35,685 nt of DNA from Mycobacterium sp. 1164985.4 (GCF_001668575.1 NZ_LZMD01000004.1:1-35685), one strand, 5' to 3'; positions 16,258-23,660 are shown, counted from the first letter of the stretch. Numbers and translations are program-made. The notes: a model not told the origin generated them from the sequence alone.

Positions 16258-16276
16258 CCGCCGGTCCGTGGTCGGG

Positions 16277-16705
16277 TCAGCCGCAGCACACAGCGGTGTC
16301 GGCGTCGGTCTCGGGAAGTTCAGGGCTGACGCCGAACGCCTCGGAGTCGGCCAGCACGGTGTAAACCTCCCACTTCTCCCCGGCTGGGCCCGTTACCCAC
16401 ACCTTGTCTTGTTTGGCGAAGCAACACGTCGTGCCGATTTCCTCGTCGGTGACGAGTCCTTCCCCTGACAGGCGCGCGATTTCAGCGCGCACTTTCTCGC
16501 TGGTCTCGACCTCGACACCGAGGTGGTTGATCGTGCCTCCCCGGCCGGGATTCTCCAGCAGAACCAGTTTGAGCGCTGGCTCCGCGACGGCGAAGTTGGC
16601 GTAGCCGTGCTTCACCTTGGCTGGCTGCGTGTCGAACAGCTTGGAATAGAACCCGATGGCCTCGTCGAGATCATCGACGTTGAGGGCCAATTGGATACGG
16701 GACAT
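16277..16705 (-). CDS. cadI: ArsI/CadI-type heavy-metal resistance metalloenzyme
   Basis: A 142-residue vicinal-oxygen-chelate (glyoxalase-fold) protein opening MSRIQLALNVDDLDEAI. Likely metal ligands are Q5, H61 (INHLGVEVE) and E113 (GEKWEVYTV), with the substrate-binding vicinal pair C94-C95 (GTTCCFAK). These are the positions used by ArsI C-As lyases, which cleave methylarsenite; the close M. tuberculosis relative CadI is cadmium-induced. A second vicinal pair, C140-C141, forms the C-terminus. AGGAGG precedes the ATG at 16705 with good spacing. It is divergent from the arsR gene 99 nt away, which probably controls it. Confidence 0.9.
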   Translation of the reverse strand: MSRIQLALNVDDLDEAIGFYSKLFDTQPAKVKHGYANFAVAEPALKLVLLENPGRGGTINHLGVEVETSEKVRAEIARLSGEGLVTDEEIGTTCCFAKQDKVWVTGPAGEKWEVYTVLADSEAFGVSPELPETDADTAVCCG

Positions 16706-16769
16706 GACTTCCTCCTACCTGTGAGACATATATCGAATTAGTGCGCTGCCGCCATACTGCTCCACCTTT

Positions 16770-16797
16770 TTGATAAATGTCAAGAAGCTGGCATACT
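16770..16797 (+). promoter_or_regulatory. arsR promoter overlapped by an inverted repeat (leaderless start)
   Basis: TTGATA (16770-16775) and CATACT (16792-16797) are separated by 16 nt and fit SigA -35/-10 elements. The ATG at 16804 follows the -10 by 6 nt, so the mRNA would start at the initiation codon. The inverted repeat TTGATA/TGTCAA (16770-16783, one mismatch in 6-bp arms) covers the -35, a typical place for an ArsR-family repressor. Confidence 0.5.
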
Positions 16798-16803
16798 CGA
16801 GTC

Positions 16804-17166
16804 ATGCCCAAGGCCTTGCCCACCGTCGACATCTCCGCACCCGTGTGCTGCGCACCTGTTGCCGCTGGCCCGATGAGCGACGAGGACGCACTGCAGGTGG
16901 CGCTTCGCCTGAAGGCGCTCGCCGACCCGGCGCGGGTGAAGATCGTGTCGCACCTGTTCGGTTCCGACGAGGGCGAAGAGAACAGCGGCGATCTCGCTAA
17001 GGCCCTCGGGCTCACGGAGTCGACGGTCAGCCACCACCTCGGCCAGCTTCGGCGTGCGGGACTTGTGGAGTCGGTCAGGCGCGGGATGAACGTCTACCAC
17101 CGTCCGCATCGAGACGCCCTCGGCGCGCTGTGCCTCGTGCTCGATCCGAACTGCTGCAGTGGCTAG
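16804..17166 (+). CDS. ArsR/SmtB-family metal(loid)-sensing repressor
   Basis: A 120-residue winged-helix repressor. The core is LRLKALADPARVKIVSHLF, then LAKALGLTESTVSHHLGQLRRAGLVES (recognition helix region) and RRGMNVYHR (wing). Two vicinal cysteine pairs flank it: C15-C16 near the N-terminus (APVCCAP) and one at the extreme C-terminus (DPNCCSG). C15/C16 match in position the arsenite-binding pair I recall from Corynebacterium glutamicum ArsR1, but the third ligand (C55 there) is Asp here. An in-frame ATG at 16777 exists, but it lies inside the promoter/operator and the leaderless ATG at 16804 fits better. The divergent cadI is the probable target. Confidence 0.88.
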   Translation: MPKALPTVDISAPVCCAPVAAGPMSDEDALQVALRLKALADPARVKIVSHLFGSDEGEENSGDLAKALGLTESTVSHHLGQLRRAGLVESVRRGMNVYHRPHRDALGALCLVLDPNCCSG

Positions 17167-17180
17167 GTAGACGAAGCCGT

Positions 17181-17855
17181 CTAGTCGAGTTCGGCGCCGT
17201 AGCCGCCGCGCAAATCCTTGTGGGCAGCTTTGAGTGTGCGGTCACAGAGAGCGACCAAAGCGTCTACGTCGAGGTCTGATTCGTCGCCAAGCCGGTCCAG
17301 CCAAGCGCATTCTTCTCGCTTCAACTCGGACCACTTCTGGTATCCACCGAAATAGACCGTCTTGTCATCGGGCGGCGGCGCATCGACGACGGTTTGGGCT
17401 AGCTGTCTCTTGCAGGAATCGAGCTGCGCCAGCGAGTAGCCATGCTCGCGGAACTGGCGATCCCATTCGTCGAGCAGCAGGTTTGTCAATTCCCGAACCG
17501 GTTCTGCAGCGTAGACCATCAACTCCGCAATCCCGTCGTCCAGACCCACGCGCATGCGGAACTCGTAGAGTTCTCTGAGGGTTTCGGCGCGTCTGCGGTT
17601 CGGGGTTGCCGGATTGTCTGCCGATCCCAGAGTCTGGGCGCCACGCTTGACGTAATGCGTCGCGGAAATCAGCGACTTCAAGGCGGCCTTCTTGTCGTCC
17701 GCCGCTCGCTTCTCGTAATCCAGGATTCGCTCGTGGTCTCGATCTTGTTGCCTGCTACGGGCATCAATCCGCTTCGTCCAGACAGCGACGGTTGCCGTGG
17801 AGATAACCGAGGCCAACGGAACCAGACCGGTGGAGATGACGGTCAACCAATTCAC
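17181..17855 (-). CDS. Hypothetical N-terminally anchored protein
   Basis: A 224-residue protein I do not recognise. Residues 3-26 (LTVISTGLVPLASVISTATVAVW) form one membrane helix, followed by a charged, probably coiled-coil stretch rich in Arg/Asp/Lys/Glu (RSRQQDRDHERILDYEKRAA). The remainder is helical with several conserved-looking Trp residues near 133, 176 and 185. Base composition is less GC-biased at third positions than in neighbouring genes, which suggests relatively recent acquisition. It starts at GTG 17855, ends 15 nt from the convergent arsR stop, and is divergent from the phosphotransferase gene. It resembles anchored proteins of accessory regions, but no function can be claimed. 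Confidence 0.7.
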   Translation of the reverse strand: MNWLTVISTGLVPLASVISTATVAVWTKRIDARSRQQDRDHERILDYEKRAADDKKAALKSLISATHYVKRGAQTLGSADNPATPNRRRAETLRELYEFRMRVGLDDGIAELMVYAAEPVRELTNLLLDEWDRQFREHGYSLAQLDSCKRQLAQTVVDAPPPDDKTVYFGGYQKWSELKREECAWLDRLGDESDLDVDALVALCDRTLKAAHKDLRGGYGAELD

Positions 17856-17911
17856 GAATTTCGAGGCTACGCGGGACGCCCTGCCGATAAGGCCCGATTA
17901 ACCTCGAGTGA

Positions 17912-19111
17912 GTGGCTACTGCGGCACTCGATCTCCTGCTCGGTCCGGAAGGGCCGAATGTGCTGGCCGTCGCGGTCGCCGAATACGACTGCCAACTCCA
18001 AGACCTACGCCCAGCGGAAGTCAACGTCGATCCCTCCGGAGCCGCGATCGTGACGTACGTGGCGGACGTGCGCCGCGCCGACAGCACAGTCACGACGGAA
18101 TTCCTCGGCGCCACAACGGGAAAGCGGATCCCGGCCGGTGCTGCCGTCGTCGCGGGTGAGTACCGCGGCGAGCCGGTCGAGGTCGGTGTCTGGGCCTGGC
18201 CCCGTGATCCCGCGCTACCCGCACTGCCGACGGCGAGCACCCCCGCCCTGCTGGCCGAGCTGTTTCGCGAGTCCAGGCTGAGCGAGTCGTCGATGCTCGA
18301 CATCCGGCCACTGCGGTACCTGCCGTCGCGGCACGCCGTTCTCGAGGTGCACGACGGAGGCTCCCGGTGGTTCGTCAAGGTCGTGCGGCCGTCGGCGGTG
18401 GACGATCTCCGCCGTCGGCACGCGATCGCCGGCAGTCATGTGCCCGTTCCTCAGGTCCTCGCTTCGACCGCGGACGGCGTGCTTGTGCTGGAAGAAGCGC
18501 AGGGAACTCCCCTGGACGCCCTCATCGCCGACGGTGACGCCGCACTGCCATCCCCCGAGGCGCTGGAATCGGTGCTGAACGCCCTGCCGGACGACCTGAT
18601 GACCTTCGATCGGGAACCGTCGCATCTGGAGCTGGTCGAATACCACGCGGGCGCACTGCGGCGAGCGGCCGCCGACGAACCCGCGGTGCTGACCCGGCTC
18701 ACCGAGGTCGTGGACGCCCTGCACTCGGTCGACGTCGAGCGCGAGGAATTGGTACCGGTACACGGCGACTTCCACGAAGGCCAACTCTTCGCCGACAAGG
18801 GTGTCGTGACAGCCCTTCTCGACATCGACAGCGCCGGGCCCGGAGAACGGTCTGACGAGTGGGCGACGCTGCTCGCGCATCTGTCGGCGCTGGCGCTCGA
18901 CGATTCGAGCCAGGAAGTCGCGACCCGATACGCGGACGCGGTCCTCGCCCACGCCGAGCGGCGCCTCCCGGCTCGACAGCTTCGAGAGAGAACGGCTGCC
19001 GCGCTGGTCGGGCTGGCGACCGGGCCGTTCCGCCTGCAGCATCCGCAGTGGCCCCTGCACACCTCGACGATCCTGGACGAGGCCATGCGTTGGCTGGCCG
19101 ACGCGAAATAA
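17912..19111 (+). CDS. APH-like phosphotransferase (kinase-fold)
   Basis: A 399-residue protein. Residues ~1-95 form a separate N-terminal domain; the rest is an aminoglycoside/choline-kinase fold. The ATP lysine is in RWFVKVVRP, the hinge near GVLVLEEAQGTPL, the catalytic loop is VHGDFHEGQLF (HGD), and the metal-binding segment is LLDIDSAGPGERSDEWA (DxD in place of the common DFE/DWE). The overall plan recalls mycobacterial maltokinase-like enzymes, but I see no feature that fixes the substrate. The GTG at 17912 is chosen as the earliest codon giving the coherent N-terminal domain; no strong ribosome site precedes it. Followed by a small secreted protein on the same strand. Confidence 0.8.
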   Translation: MATAALDLLLGPEGPNVLAVAVAEYDCQLQDLRPAEVNVDPSGAAIVTYVADVRRADSTVTTEFLGATTGKRIPAGAAVVAGEYRGEPVEVGVWAWPRDPALPALPTASTPALLAELFRESRLSESSMLDIRPLRYLPSRHAVLEVHDGGSRWFVKVVRPSAVDDLRRRHAIAGSHVPVPQVLASTADGVLVLEEAQGTPLDALIADGDAALPSPEALESVLNALPDDLMTFDREPSHLELVEYHAGALRRAAADEPAVLTRLTEVVDALHSVDVEREELVPVHGDFHEGQLFADKGVVTALLDIDSAGPGERSDEWATLLAHLSALALDDSSQEVATRYADAVLAHAERRLPARQLRERTAAALVGLATGPFRLQHPQWPLHTSTILDEAMRWLADAK

Positions 19112-19196
19112 GGGTTTGCAGCCCTTGGCATTCCGAGCGAGACTGGACCGTGGGCCGGGGAAGCGAGAACGAATGGGAAGCGAAGGGAAGATCGAA

Positions 19197-19463
19197 GTGG
19201 AACGACCGGCCACCTGGAAAGTCGTCACCGTCGGCGCGGCCCTCACCGGTCTCAGCGTCACGGGCGCCGGCGCCGCCCAGGCCGACAATGGAGCTACCGT
19301 CCCCGCCCCTGCATCGGTGAGTGCGGCGGACCTCAACGCACCTCTGCGCCCGCACGGGACCCCTCACTGGTCACCGTGGAGGCCCCATTGGACACCGTGG
19401 AAAGTGGTCAATAGTCCGTGGAAGTGCGTCGACAGCCCGTGGAAGTGTGTCCCGCCGTGGTGA
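19197..19463 (+). CDS. Small secreted Trp/Pro-repeat peptide
   Basis: An 88-residue protein starting at GTG 19197, with AGGGAAG about 7 nt upstream; an in-frame ATG at 19173 is the alternative. A signal peptide (TWKVVTVGAALTGLSVTGAGAAQA) precedes a short mature peptide. The mature C-terminus is built from a Trp/Pro repeat: HWSPWRPHWTPWK, then SPWKCVDSPWKCVPPW. It contains two cysteines in KCV contexts. The spacing of W-x-P-W units suggests a structural or surface-binding role, but no family is recognised. Located 85 nt after the phosphotransferase. Confidence 0.62.
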   Translation: MERPATWKVVTVGAALTGLSVTGAGAAQADNGATVPAPASVSAADLNAPLRPHGTPHWSPWRPHWTPWKVVNSPWKCVDSPWKCVPPW

Positions 19464-19711
19464 AGGCCGGCTGACGGCCGTCCGAAAGATCCGGCCCCAC
19501 GAGTCCGCGACGTCAACACCCACGTAATGAGGTTTCTGTGAAAGGCCTGCCCGAATAGCTCGAACTCTATGATCACCTACCCGACCGGTACGTAGGCCCC
19601 GCCGCGAATCCCCCGTAGATTCCGATTCGGCGTCATCAAGGCCACAACCGGGAATCACGCGCTCGCGCCGCCCAGCCGCCGGGCTGACACGGTCGTTGAA
19701 TTGCGGTCACT

Positions 19712-20131
19712 ATGACTAAGGCCCTGCACACCCTGGCTACTGCCGTCGCGGCGTCGGCGATCGCGGCCATCGCGCTCGCCGGCCCGGCGAGCGCCGATTC
19801 ACCGCTGCTGAACGGAACCTACGGATCCACCGACGGCGACCCCTACAACGTGTGGACCTTCGCGACGAGCTGCGGCGCCGGCGGATGCACGGGCACGGTC
19901 GCCAGCAACCAGGGCTGGACCACGCCCACCACGCTGACCGGCGGCCGCTGGACCTTCACGGTGTCCAAGCCCGGCGGTCTCACTTGCGATGACGGGCACT
20001 ACGAGCCGGCCGTGGTGTCACTGTCGGTGGACCCCGCAACCCTCAGTGGTGTGCTGACCTCGGACTCGAACTACGGGTGCGCGGGCGGCATCGTGACCCA
20101 GACCCCGTTCCAGCTGAAAAAGCTCGGCTGA
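19712..20131 (+). CDS. Small secreted protein with four cysteines
   Basis: A 139-residue exported protein. The signal peptide ends AGPASA before DSPLLNGTYGSTDG. The mature part (~110 residues) resembles a mycobacterial secreted family with a beta-rich fold: NGTYGSTDGDPYNVWTFATS, two cysteines in CGAGGC, then GGRWTFTVSK, CDDG and YGCAGG. Five cysteines can be counted in the mature chain, so one would be unpaired or metal-bound. Function unknown. A 248-nt gap upstream holds nothing I can identify. Its end converges on the GlxA-type regulator with a 9-nt gap. Confidence 0.8.
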   Translation: MTKALHTLATAVAASAIAAIALAGPASADSPLLNGTYGSTDGDPYNVWTFATSCGAGGCTGTVASNQGWTTPTTLTGGRWTFTVSKPGGLTCDDGHYEPAVVSLSVDPATLSGVLTSDSNYGCAGGIVTQTPFQLKKLG

Positions 20132-20146
20132 CGTCGCACCTCAGCC
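20126..20146. terminator. Possible terminator hairpin between convergent genes
   Basis: GGCTGA (20126-20131) pairs with TCAGCC (20141-20146) over a 9-nt loop. The arms contain the stop codon of the secreted-protein gene and the end of the regulator gene. No T-tract. Confidence 0.3.
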
Positions 20147-21130
20147 CCGAATGGCGGTGCGGAATCGGTCGCGGTACGCCTTCGGGGACACGCCCAGGTG
20201 CTCGACGAATGCTCGCCGGAGAGTCTCCGTGCTGCCGAACCCGGCCAGGTGCGCCGTGTCGGTCACGGTGCGTCCGGCGTCGAGCGCCGCGCGGGCGGCG
20301 TCGATGCGAATCATCTCGACGTATTCTGCGGGACTCATCCCGAGTTCCGAGCGGAACAGCCGCGTCAACTGACGTGTGCTCAGCGAAGCCCGCACGGCAA
20401 GGGATTTCACGCTGTGGTCGGCGGCGGGATTGGCGGCGATCGCCTCCGTGACGGCTCGAAGCGCGGACTGCGGCGGCGGATTCGCCTCGATGAGCGCGGA
20501 GAATTGTGATTGTCCGCCAGCCCTTTTGAGGTAGACGACCAACCAGCGGGCCACGTCGCGGACGAGGTCGACGCCGTGGTCCTGTTCCACCAGCGCGAGG
20601 GCGAGGTCGATGCCCGACGACACCCCCGCCGAGGTGAAGACGTCGCCGTCGCGGACGAACAGGGCGTCGGGCTCGACGGTGATGTCGGGGAACAGTCTTG
20701 CCAGCCTTCGGGTTTCGCGCCAGTGCGTGGTGGCGCGTCGACCGCTGAGAAGCCCCGCCTGGGCCAGGATGAACGACCCCGTGCAGATCGAGCCGAGCCG
20801 CCGAGTGCGACTCGCCACCGATTTCACCGCCTCGACGAGTGCGGGGTCGATGGGCCGCGAGGGGATGCTGTCACTGCCCGCGACCAGAACCGTGTCCGCG
20901 GATTCGATGGACGCGATGCTGTCGGTCACCCCCATGCGGATCCCGACCGACGTCGCGACGTCACACCCGTCCACTGACGCGACCCTGATGTCGTAGTCGC
21001 CGCCGAACCGGTTGGCCTCGGCGAAGACCTCTCCCGCTCCGGCGACGTCGAGCATGGTCACGTCGTCGAAGACGACGATCACCACCACCCGTGAGCGGGC
21101 ATCCGAAACCACACCGTCATTGTGTCGCAT
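20141..21130 (-). CDS. GlxA-family transcriptional regulator (DJ-1/PfpI plus AraC HTH)
   Basis: A 329-residue regulator. Residues ~10-190 are a DJ-1/PfpI-type sensor domain (VVVIVVFDDVTMLDVAGAGEVF; the elbow cysteine lies in GSICTGSFILAQAGLL). Residues ~220-325 are an AraC-type double helix-turn-helix (SVKSLAVRASLSTRQLTRLFRSELG, then AHLAGFGSTETLRRAFVEHLGVSPKAYR). Family members generally activate adjacent catabolic or detoxification genes in response to nitrogenous or aldehyde-type ligands. It is transcribed divergently from the HD/nitroreductase/cupin operon, with a 90-nt gap, and is its most likely controller. The frame opens at 21151, but the ATG at 21130 is preferred as the family starts close to the sensor domain. 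Confidence 0.92.
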   Translation of the reverse strand: MRHNDGVVSDARSRVVVIVVFDDVTMLDVAGAGEVFAEANRFGGDYDIRVASVDGCDVATSVGIRMGVTDSIASIESADTVLVAGSDSIPSRPIDPALVEAVKSVASRTRRLGSICTGSFILAQAGLLSGRRATTHWRETRRLARLFPDITVEPDALFVRDGDVFTSAGVSSGIDLALALVEQDHGVDLVRDVARWLVVYLKRAGGQSQFSALIEANPPPQSALRAVTEAIAANPAADHSVKSLAVRASLSTRQLTRLFRSELGMSPAEYVEMIRIDAARAALDAGRTVTDTAHLAGFGSTETLRRAFVEHLGVSPKAYRDRFRTAIRG

Positions 21131-21220
21131 TTTGTGGGGCGAACGGCTCAATCACCGTGTGCGCACGACCCCTCGCCTGCGTTGACTCGAAACGAAGTAG
21201 TCCAACAGAGGAGGCTGATG

Positions 21221-21871
21221 ATGAGTACCCAATCGATCCAGTCGATCGCCGGCATAGCGATCCCCGACAGTGCACTGGTGCGCGCGGCGACCGAGTACAT
21301 CCGCGATGCCGAGGACGATCTGCTGTTCGACCATTCGCGCAGGGTGTTCCTCTTCGGAGCGCTGAGGGGCAGCCGATTGGGCCTGCAGCCCGACCTCGAG
21401 CTGCTCTACGTGGCCGCGATGTTCCACGATCTCGGGCTCACCGAGCGCTACCGCACCTCGGAGCTGCGCTTCGAGGTCGACGGCGCCAACGCGGCGCGGG
21501 ATTTCCTGCTGCAGCACGGCGTCGAGGACGCCGACGTGCGCAAGGTGTGGTTGGCGATCGCCCTGCACACAACACCGGGCGTTCCGCAGTTCCTCGAACC
21601 CGAAATCGCGTTGGTGAACGCCGGCGTCGAGACGGATGTCATCGGCATCGGGCGCGCGGAGCTTTCCCCGGAAGCGGTCGACGCGGTGACGGCGGCCCAC
21701 CCGCGTCCCGACTTCAAGAACCGGATCCTCGCCGCCTTCAACGACGGAATGAAACACCGGCCGGACACCACTTTCGGAACGATGAACGACGACGTGCTGG
21801 CGCACTTCGACCCGACGTTCGAGCGGCAGGACTTCGTCGACCTCATCCTGACCAACAGCTGGCCCGAGTAG
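21221..21871 (+). CDS. HD-domain hydrolase (cyanamide-hydratase-like)
   Basis: A 216-residue single HD domain. Metal ligands are visible as H38 (LLFDHSRRVFLFG), H69-D70 (AAMFHDLGLTERY) and H116 (AIALHTTPG). The FHDLGL wording and overall length are those of the cyanamide-hydratase-like group, which adds water to a nitrile-type C-N bond in fungal members; most bacterial relatives are uncharacterised. The second of two adjacent ATGs (21218, 21221) is chosen because AGAGGAGG then has normal spacing. First gene of a three-gene operon; the nitroreductase starts 15 nt after its stop. Confidence 0.88.
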   Translation: MSTQSIQSIAGIAIPDSALVRAATEYIRDAEDDLLFDHSRRVFLFGALRGSRLGLQPDLELLYVAAMFHDLGLTERYRTSELRFEVDGANAARDFLLQHGVEDADVRKVWLAIALHTTPGVPQFLEPEIALVNAGVETDVIGIGRAELSPEAVDAVTAAHPRPDFKNRILAAFNDGMKHRPDTTFGTMNDDVLAHFDPTFERQDFVDLILTNSWPE

Positions 21872-21886
21872 CGGAGGATTACGGAA

Positions 21887-22591
21887 ATGGACATCCACGA
21901 AGCGCTGTACACCACACGGATGATGCGGCGACTGCGGCCCGATCCGATTCCCCTCGAGACGCAGGCCCGAATTCTGGACGCGGCTGTTCGCGCGCCGAAC
22001 GGCGGCAACACCCAACGTTGGCATTTCGTCGCCGTCGACGATCCCGAACTCATTCGCGAGTTCGCGAAGCTGTTCCGGCAGGCGCGCGACCTCGAATACG
22101 AGAAGTTCACGACCGGGACCGGGCCCATGGTTGCGACGGCTCCCGGCGCGGACGGCGCCGCGCACGTCGAGACCATGCGGCGGATGAAGGGCTCAGGGAA
22201 CTATCTGGCCGACCACTTCGAAGAAGTGCCCTTGCTGCTGTTCGTCTTCGCAATCGACGATTTGGGCGGCGCCAACATCTATCCCGCGATTTGGAGCGCA
22301 CTGCTCGCGGCCCGCGCCGAGGGTGTCGGCGGCGTCATGACGATGGTGCTCCGCAACTTCGAGGACCGGGTGAACGAGATGCTCGGCGTCCCCGTTAGCG
22401 AGGGCTGGAGGATGTCGGCAATGCTGGCCCTCGGCTATCCCCTGGGCAAGTGGGGTGTGGCGGCCAATCGCCGTCCCGTGCACGAGGTTTCATCGCGCAA
22501 CCGATGGGATGCCCCGTTCGGTGTGCAGGTGCCGCAGCCGTTGTGGCCCACTCGAGACACAGCTGGGGCCGGCCTGGCCGCCGTGAGTTGA
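21887..22591 (+). CDS. Nitroreductase-family flavoprotein
   Basis: A 234-residue FMN-binding nitroreductase-like protein. Phosphate and flavin contacts are suggested by TTRMMRRLRPDPIP at the N-terminus and by RAPNGGNTQRWHFVAVDDPE. The C-terminal AEGVGGVMTMVLRNFEDRVNEMLGVP and MLALGYPLGKWG complete the usual fold. The N-terminal Arg cluster and NGGNTQ resemble the subgroup that includes BluB-like and F420/FMN-type oxidoreductases, so its substrate is not predictable. GGAGG lies 7-12 nt before the ATG. It sits between the HD protein and the cupin with short gaps (15 and 9 nt), indicating translation from one mRNA. Confidence 0.9.
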   Translation: MDIHEALYTTRMMRRLRPDPIPLETQARILDAAVRAPNGGNTQRWHFVAVDDPELIREFAKLFRQARDLEYEKFTTGTGPMVATAPGADGAAHVETMRRMKGSGNYLADHFEEVPLLLFVFAIDDLGGANIYPAIWSALLAARAEGVGGVMTMVLRNFEDRVNEMLGVPVSEGWRMSAMLALGYPLGKWGVAANRRPVHEVSSRNRWDAPFGVQVPQPLWPTRDTAGAGLAAVS

Positions 22592-22600
22592 GGAGCAGAC

Positions 22601-23143
22601 ATGTCGAAAACAGAATCCGCCATGCTGACCGTGATGCAGCCCAGCGAGGGCGATGTCGTGTCCATCCCGGGCTTTGGAGCGGTATTCAAGCTGACCAGTC
22701 GCACCACCGGCGGCTTGGTGTCGATCGTCGAGCATCCGTTCCCGTTAGGCGCGATCACCGCGGCGCACAGGCACACACGCGAGGATGAGCACTCCTATGT
22801 GCTCGCGGGCGAGATCGGCTTCCGATCCGACGACAGCGAAGTGGTACTCGGCCCTGGCGGTTACATCACCAAGCCGCGCGGGCAGATGCATGCCATGTGG
22901 AACGCCGGGAACGAGCCCGGGCGCATCATCGAAGTCATCACTCCCGGCGGAGGATTCGAGAACTACTTCCGCGAACTGGGCGAACTGCTCATGTCCGGCC
23001 AAGCCGCGGTCGCATCCGGCGCCCCCCTGCATGAGTCTGCCGAATTCAAGGAGTTGGCAACCAAATACGGCCTGACGTACGGCACGCCGGACTGGATGGA
23101 CGACGTCGTTCGCCGGTACGGATTGTCCCCGGCGACACATTGA
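22601..23143 (+). CDS. Cupin-domain protein
   Basis: A 180-residue single cupin. The first cupin motif is ITAAHRHTREDEHSYVLAGEIGF (H-x-H then E and the conserved G) and the second is GGYITKPRGQMHAMWNAG, which supplies the remaining His. Such proteins are mononuclear metal dioxygenases or isomerases, or simple ligand binders. The C-terminal ~60 residues (YFRELGELLMS, then ATKYGLTYGTPDWM) resemble the quercetin-dioxygenase-like cupins often found with oxidoreductases. AGGAGC precedes the ATG. Last gene of the operon; about 155 nt then follow before the next gene. Confidence 0.9.
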   Translation: MSKTESAMLTVMQPSEGDVVSIPGFGAVFKLTSRTTGGLVSIVEHPFPLGAITAAHRHTREDEHSYVLAGEIGFRSDDSEVVLGPGGYITKPRGQMHAMWNAGNEPGRIIEVITPGGGFENYFRELGELLMSGQAAVASGAPLHESAEFKELATKYGLTYGTPDWMDDVVRRYGLSPATH

Positions 23144-23232
23144 CAGACGTTCTTACTCCAGGGCGAACTTGACGCCGACGTACCCGTCTCGAAACCCTGT
23201 GCAGGGAGGACCCATCGGGGATAGTCTCGATT

Positions 23233-23282
23233 CAGCCTCGCAGCGAGCGCTTCGAATTAGCAAAGCCTTCTCGCTGAGGCTG
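23233..23282 (+). promoter_or_regulatory. Long inverted repeat in the leader of the small secreted gene
   Basis: CAGCCTCGCAGCGAG (23233-23247) pairs with CTCGCTGAGGCTG (23270-23282): 13 base pairs with a single 2-nt bulge and a 22-nt loop. It ends 5 nt before the AGGAGG ribosome site (23288-23293) of the gene starting at 23299. It could be an mRNA structure controlling translation, a terminator of the upstream operon, or a protein-binding site. Confidence 0.5.
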
Positions 23283-23298
23283 TCGAAGGAGGTGTCGA

Positions 23299-23550
23299 GT
23301 GTTCGATCTGTCAAATCCTTCTAGCCGACGCCTCGGTCTGGCGATCGTCGGCGTCGCGTTCGCCGCGACCCCCGTCATCACCGCACTGGGCGGCGGACCT
23401 GCCCAATCGGTCGCCGAGCCGGGCTGCAGCGGCAGCGAATCCATCGTCGACGGGACGCCGACGTGTGTGCCCGCACCCGCTGCCCCGGGGGTGTCCAACG
23501 TGCAGCCGCCCCCCGTCGACACCCAACAGCAGGACGGCGGGCACCACTAG
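23299..23550 (+). CDS. Small secreted proline-rich protein
   Basis: An 83-residue protein with GTG start at 23299 and AGGAGG 5 nt upstream. An N-terminal signal peptide (RRLGLAIVGVAFAATPVITALGG) precedes a ~50-residue mature part with two cysteines (EPGCSGSE; TPTCVPAP), a Pro-rich middle and a polar end DTQQQDGGHH. No family recognised. Third-position GC bias and a strong ribosome site support it as real. The hairpin at 23233-23282 lies in its leader. Confidence 0.66.
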   Translation: MFDLSNPSSRRLGLAIVGVAFAATPVITALGGGPAQSVAEPGCSGSESIVDGTPTCVPAPAAPGVSNVQPPPVDTQQQDGGHH

Positions 23551-23660
23551 TGCTCCTAGCGCGCGGCGCCGTCGCTTTACGCCAATCGTGAACCGTCGGC
23601 CGCCGCCACGTGTCGCCCCGCGGTGTCACTGTGCAGACCCCGGTTGACTAAAAGCGAGAC

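Noticed and set aside
16777..16803. Upstream in-frame ATG for arsR
   Set aside because: It lies inside the predicted operator and promoter, and the extra nine residues are not expected in the family.
19464..19711. A possible small RNA or promoter in the gap between the two secreted-protein genes
   Set aside because: No strong hairpin, promoter pair or conserved motif could be seen in the 248 nt.
21091..22398. A 435-codon open frame across the HD and nitroreductase genes
   Set aside because: Arg-rich translation without domains; two well-defined proteins with good ribosome sites occupy the other frames.
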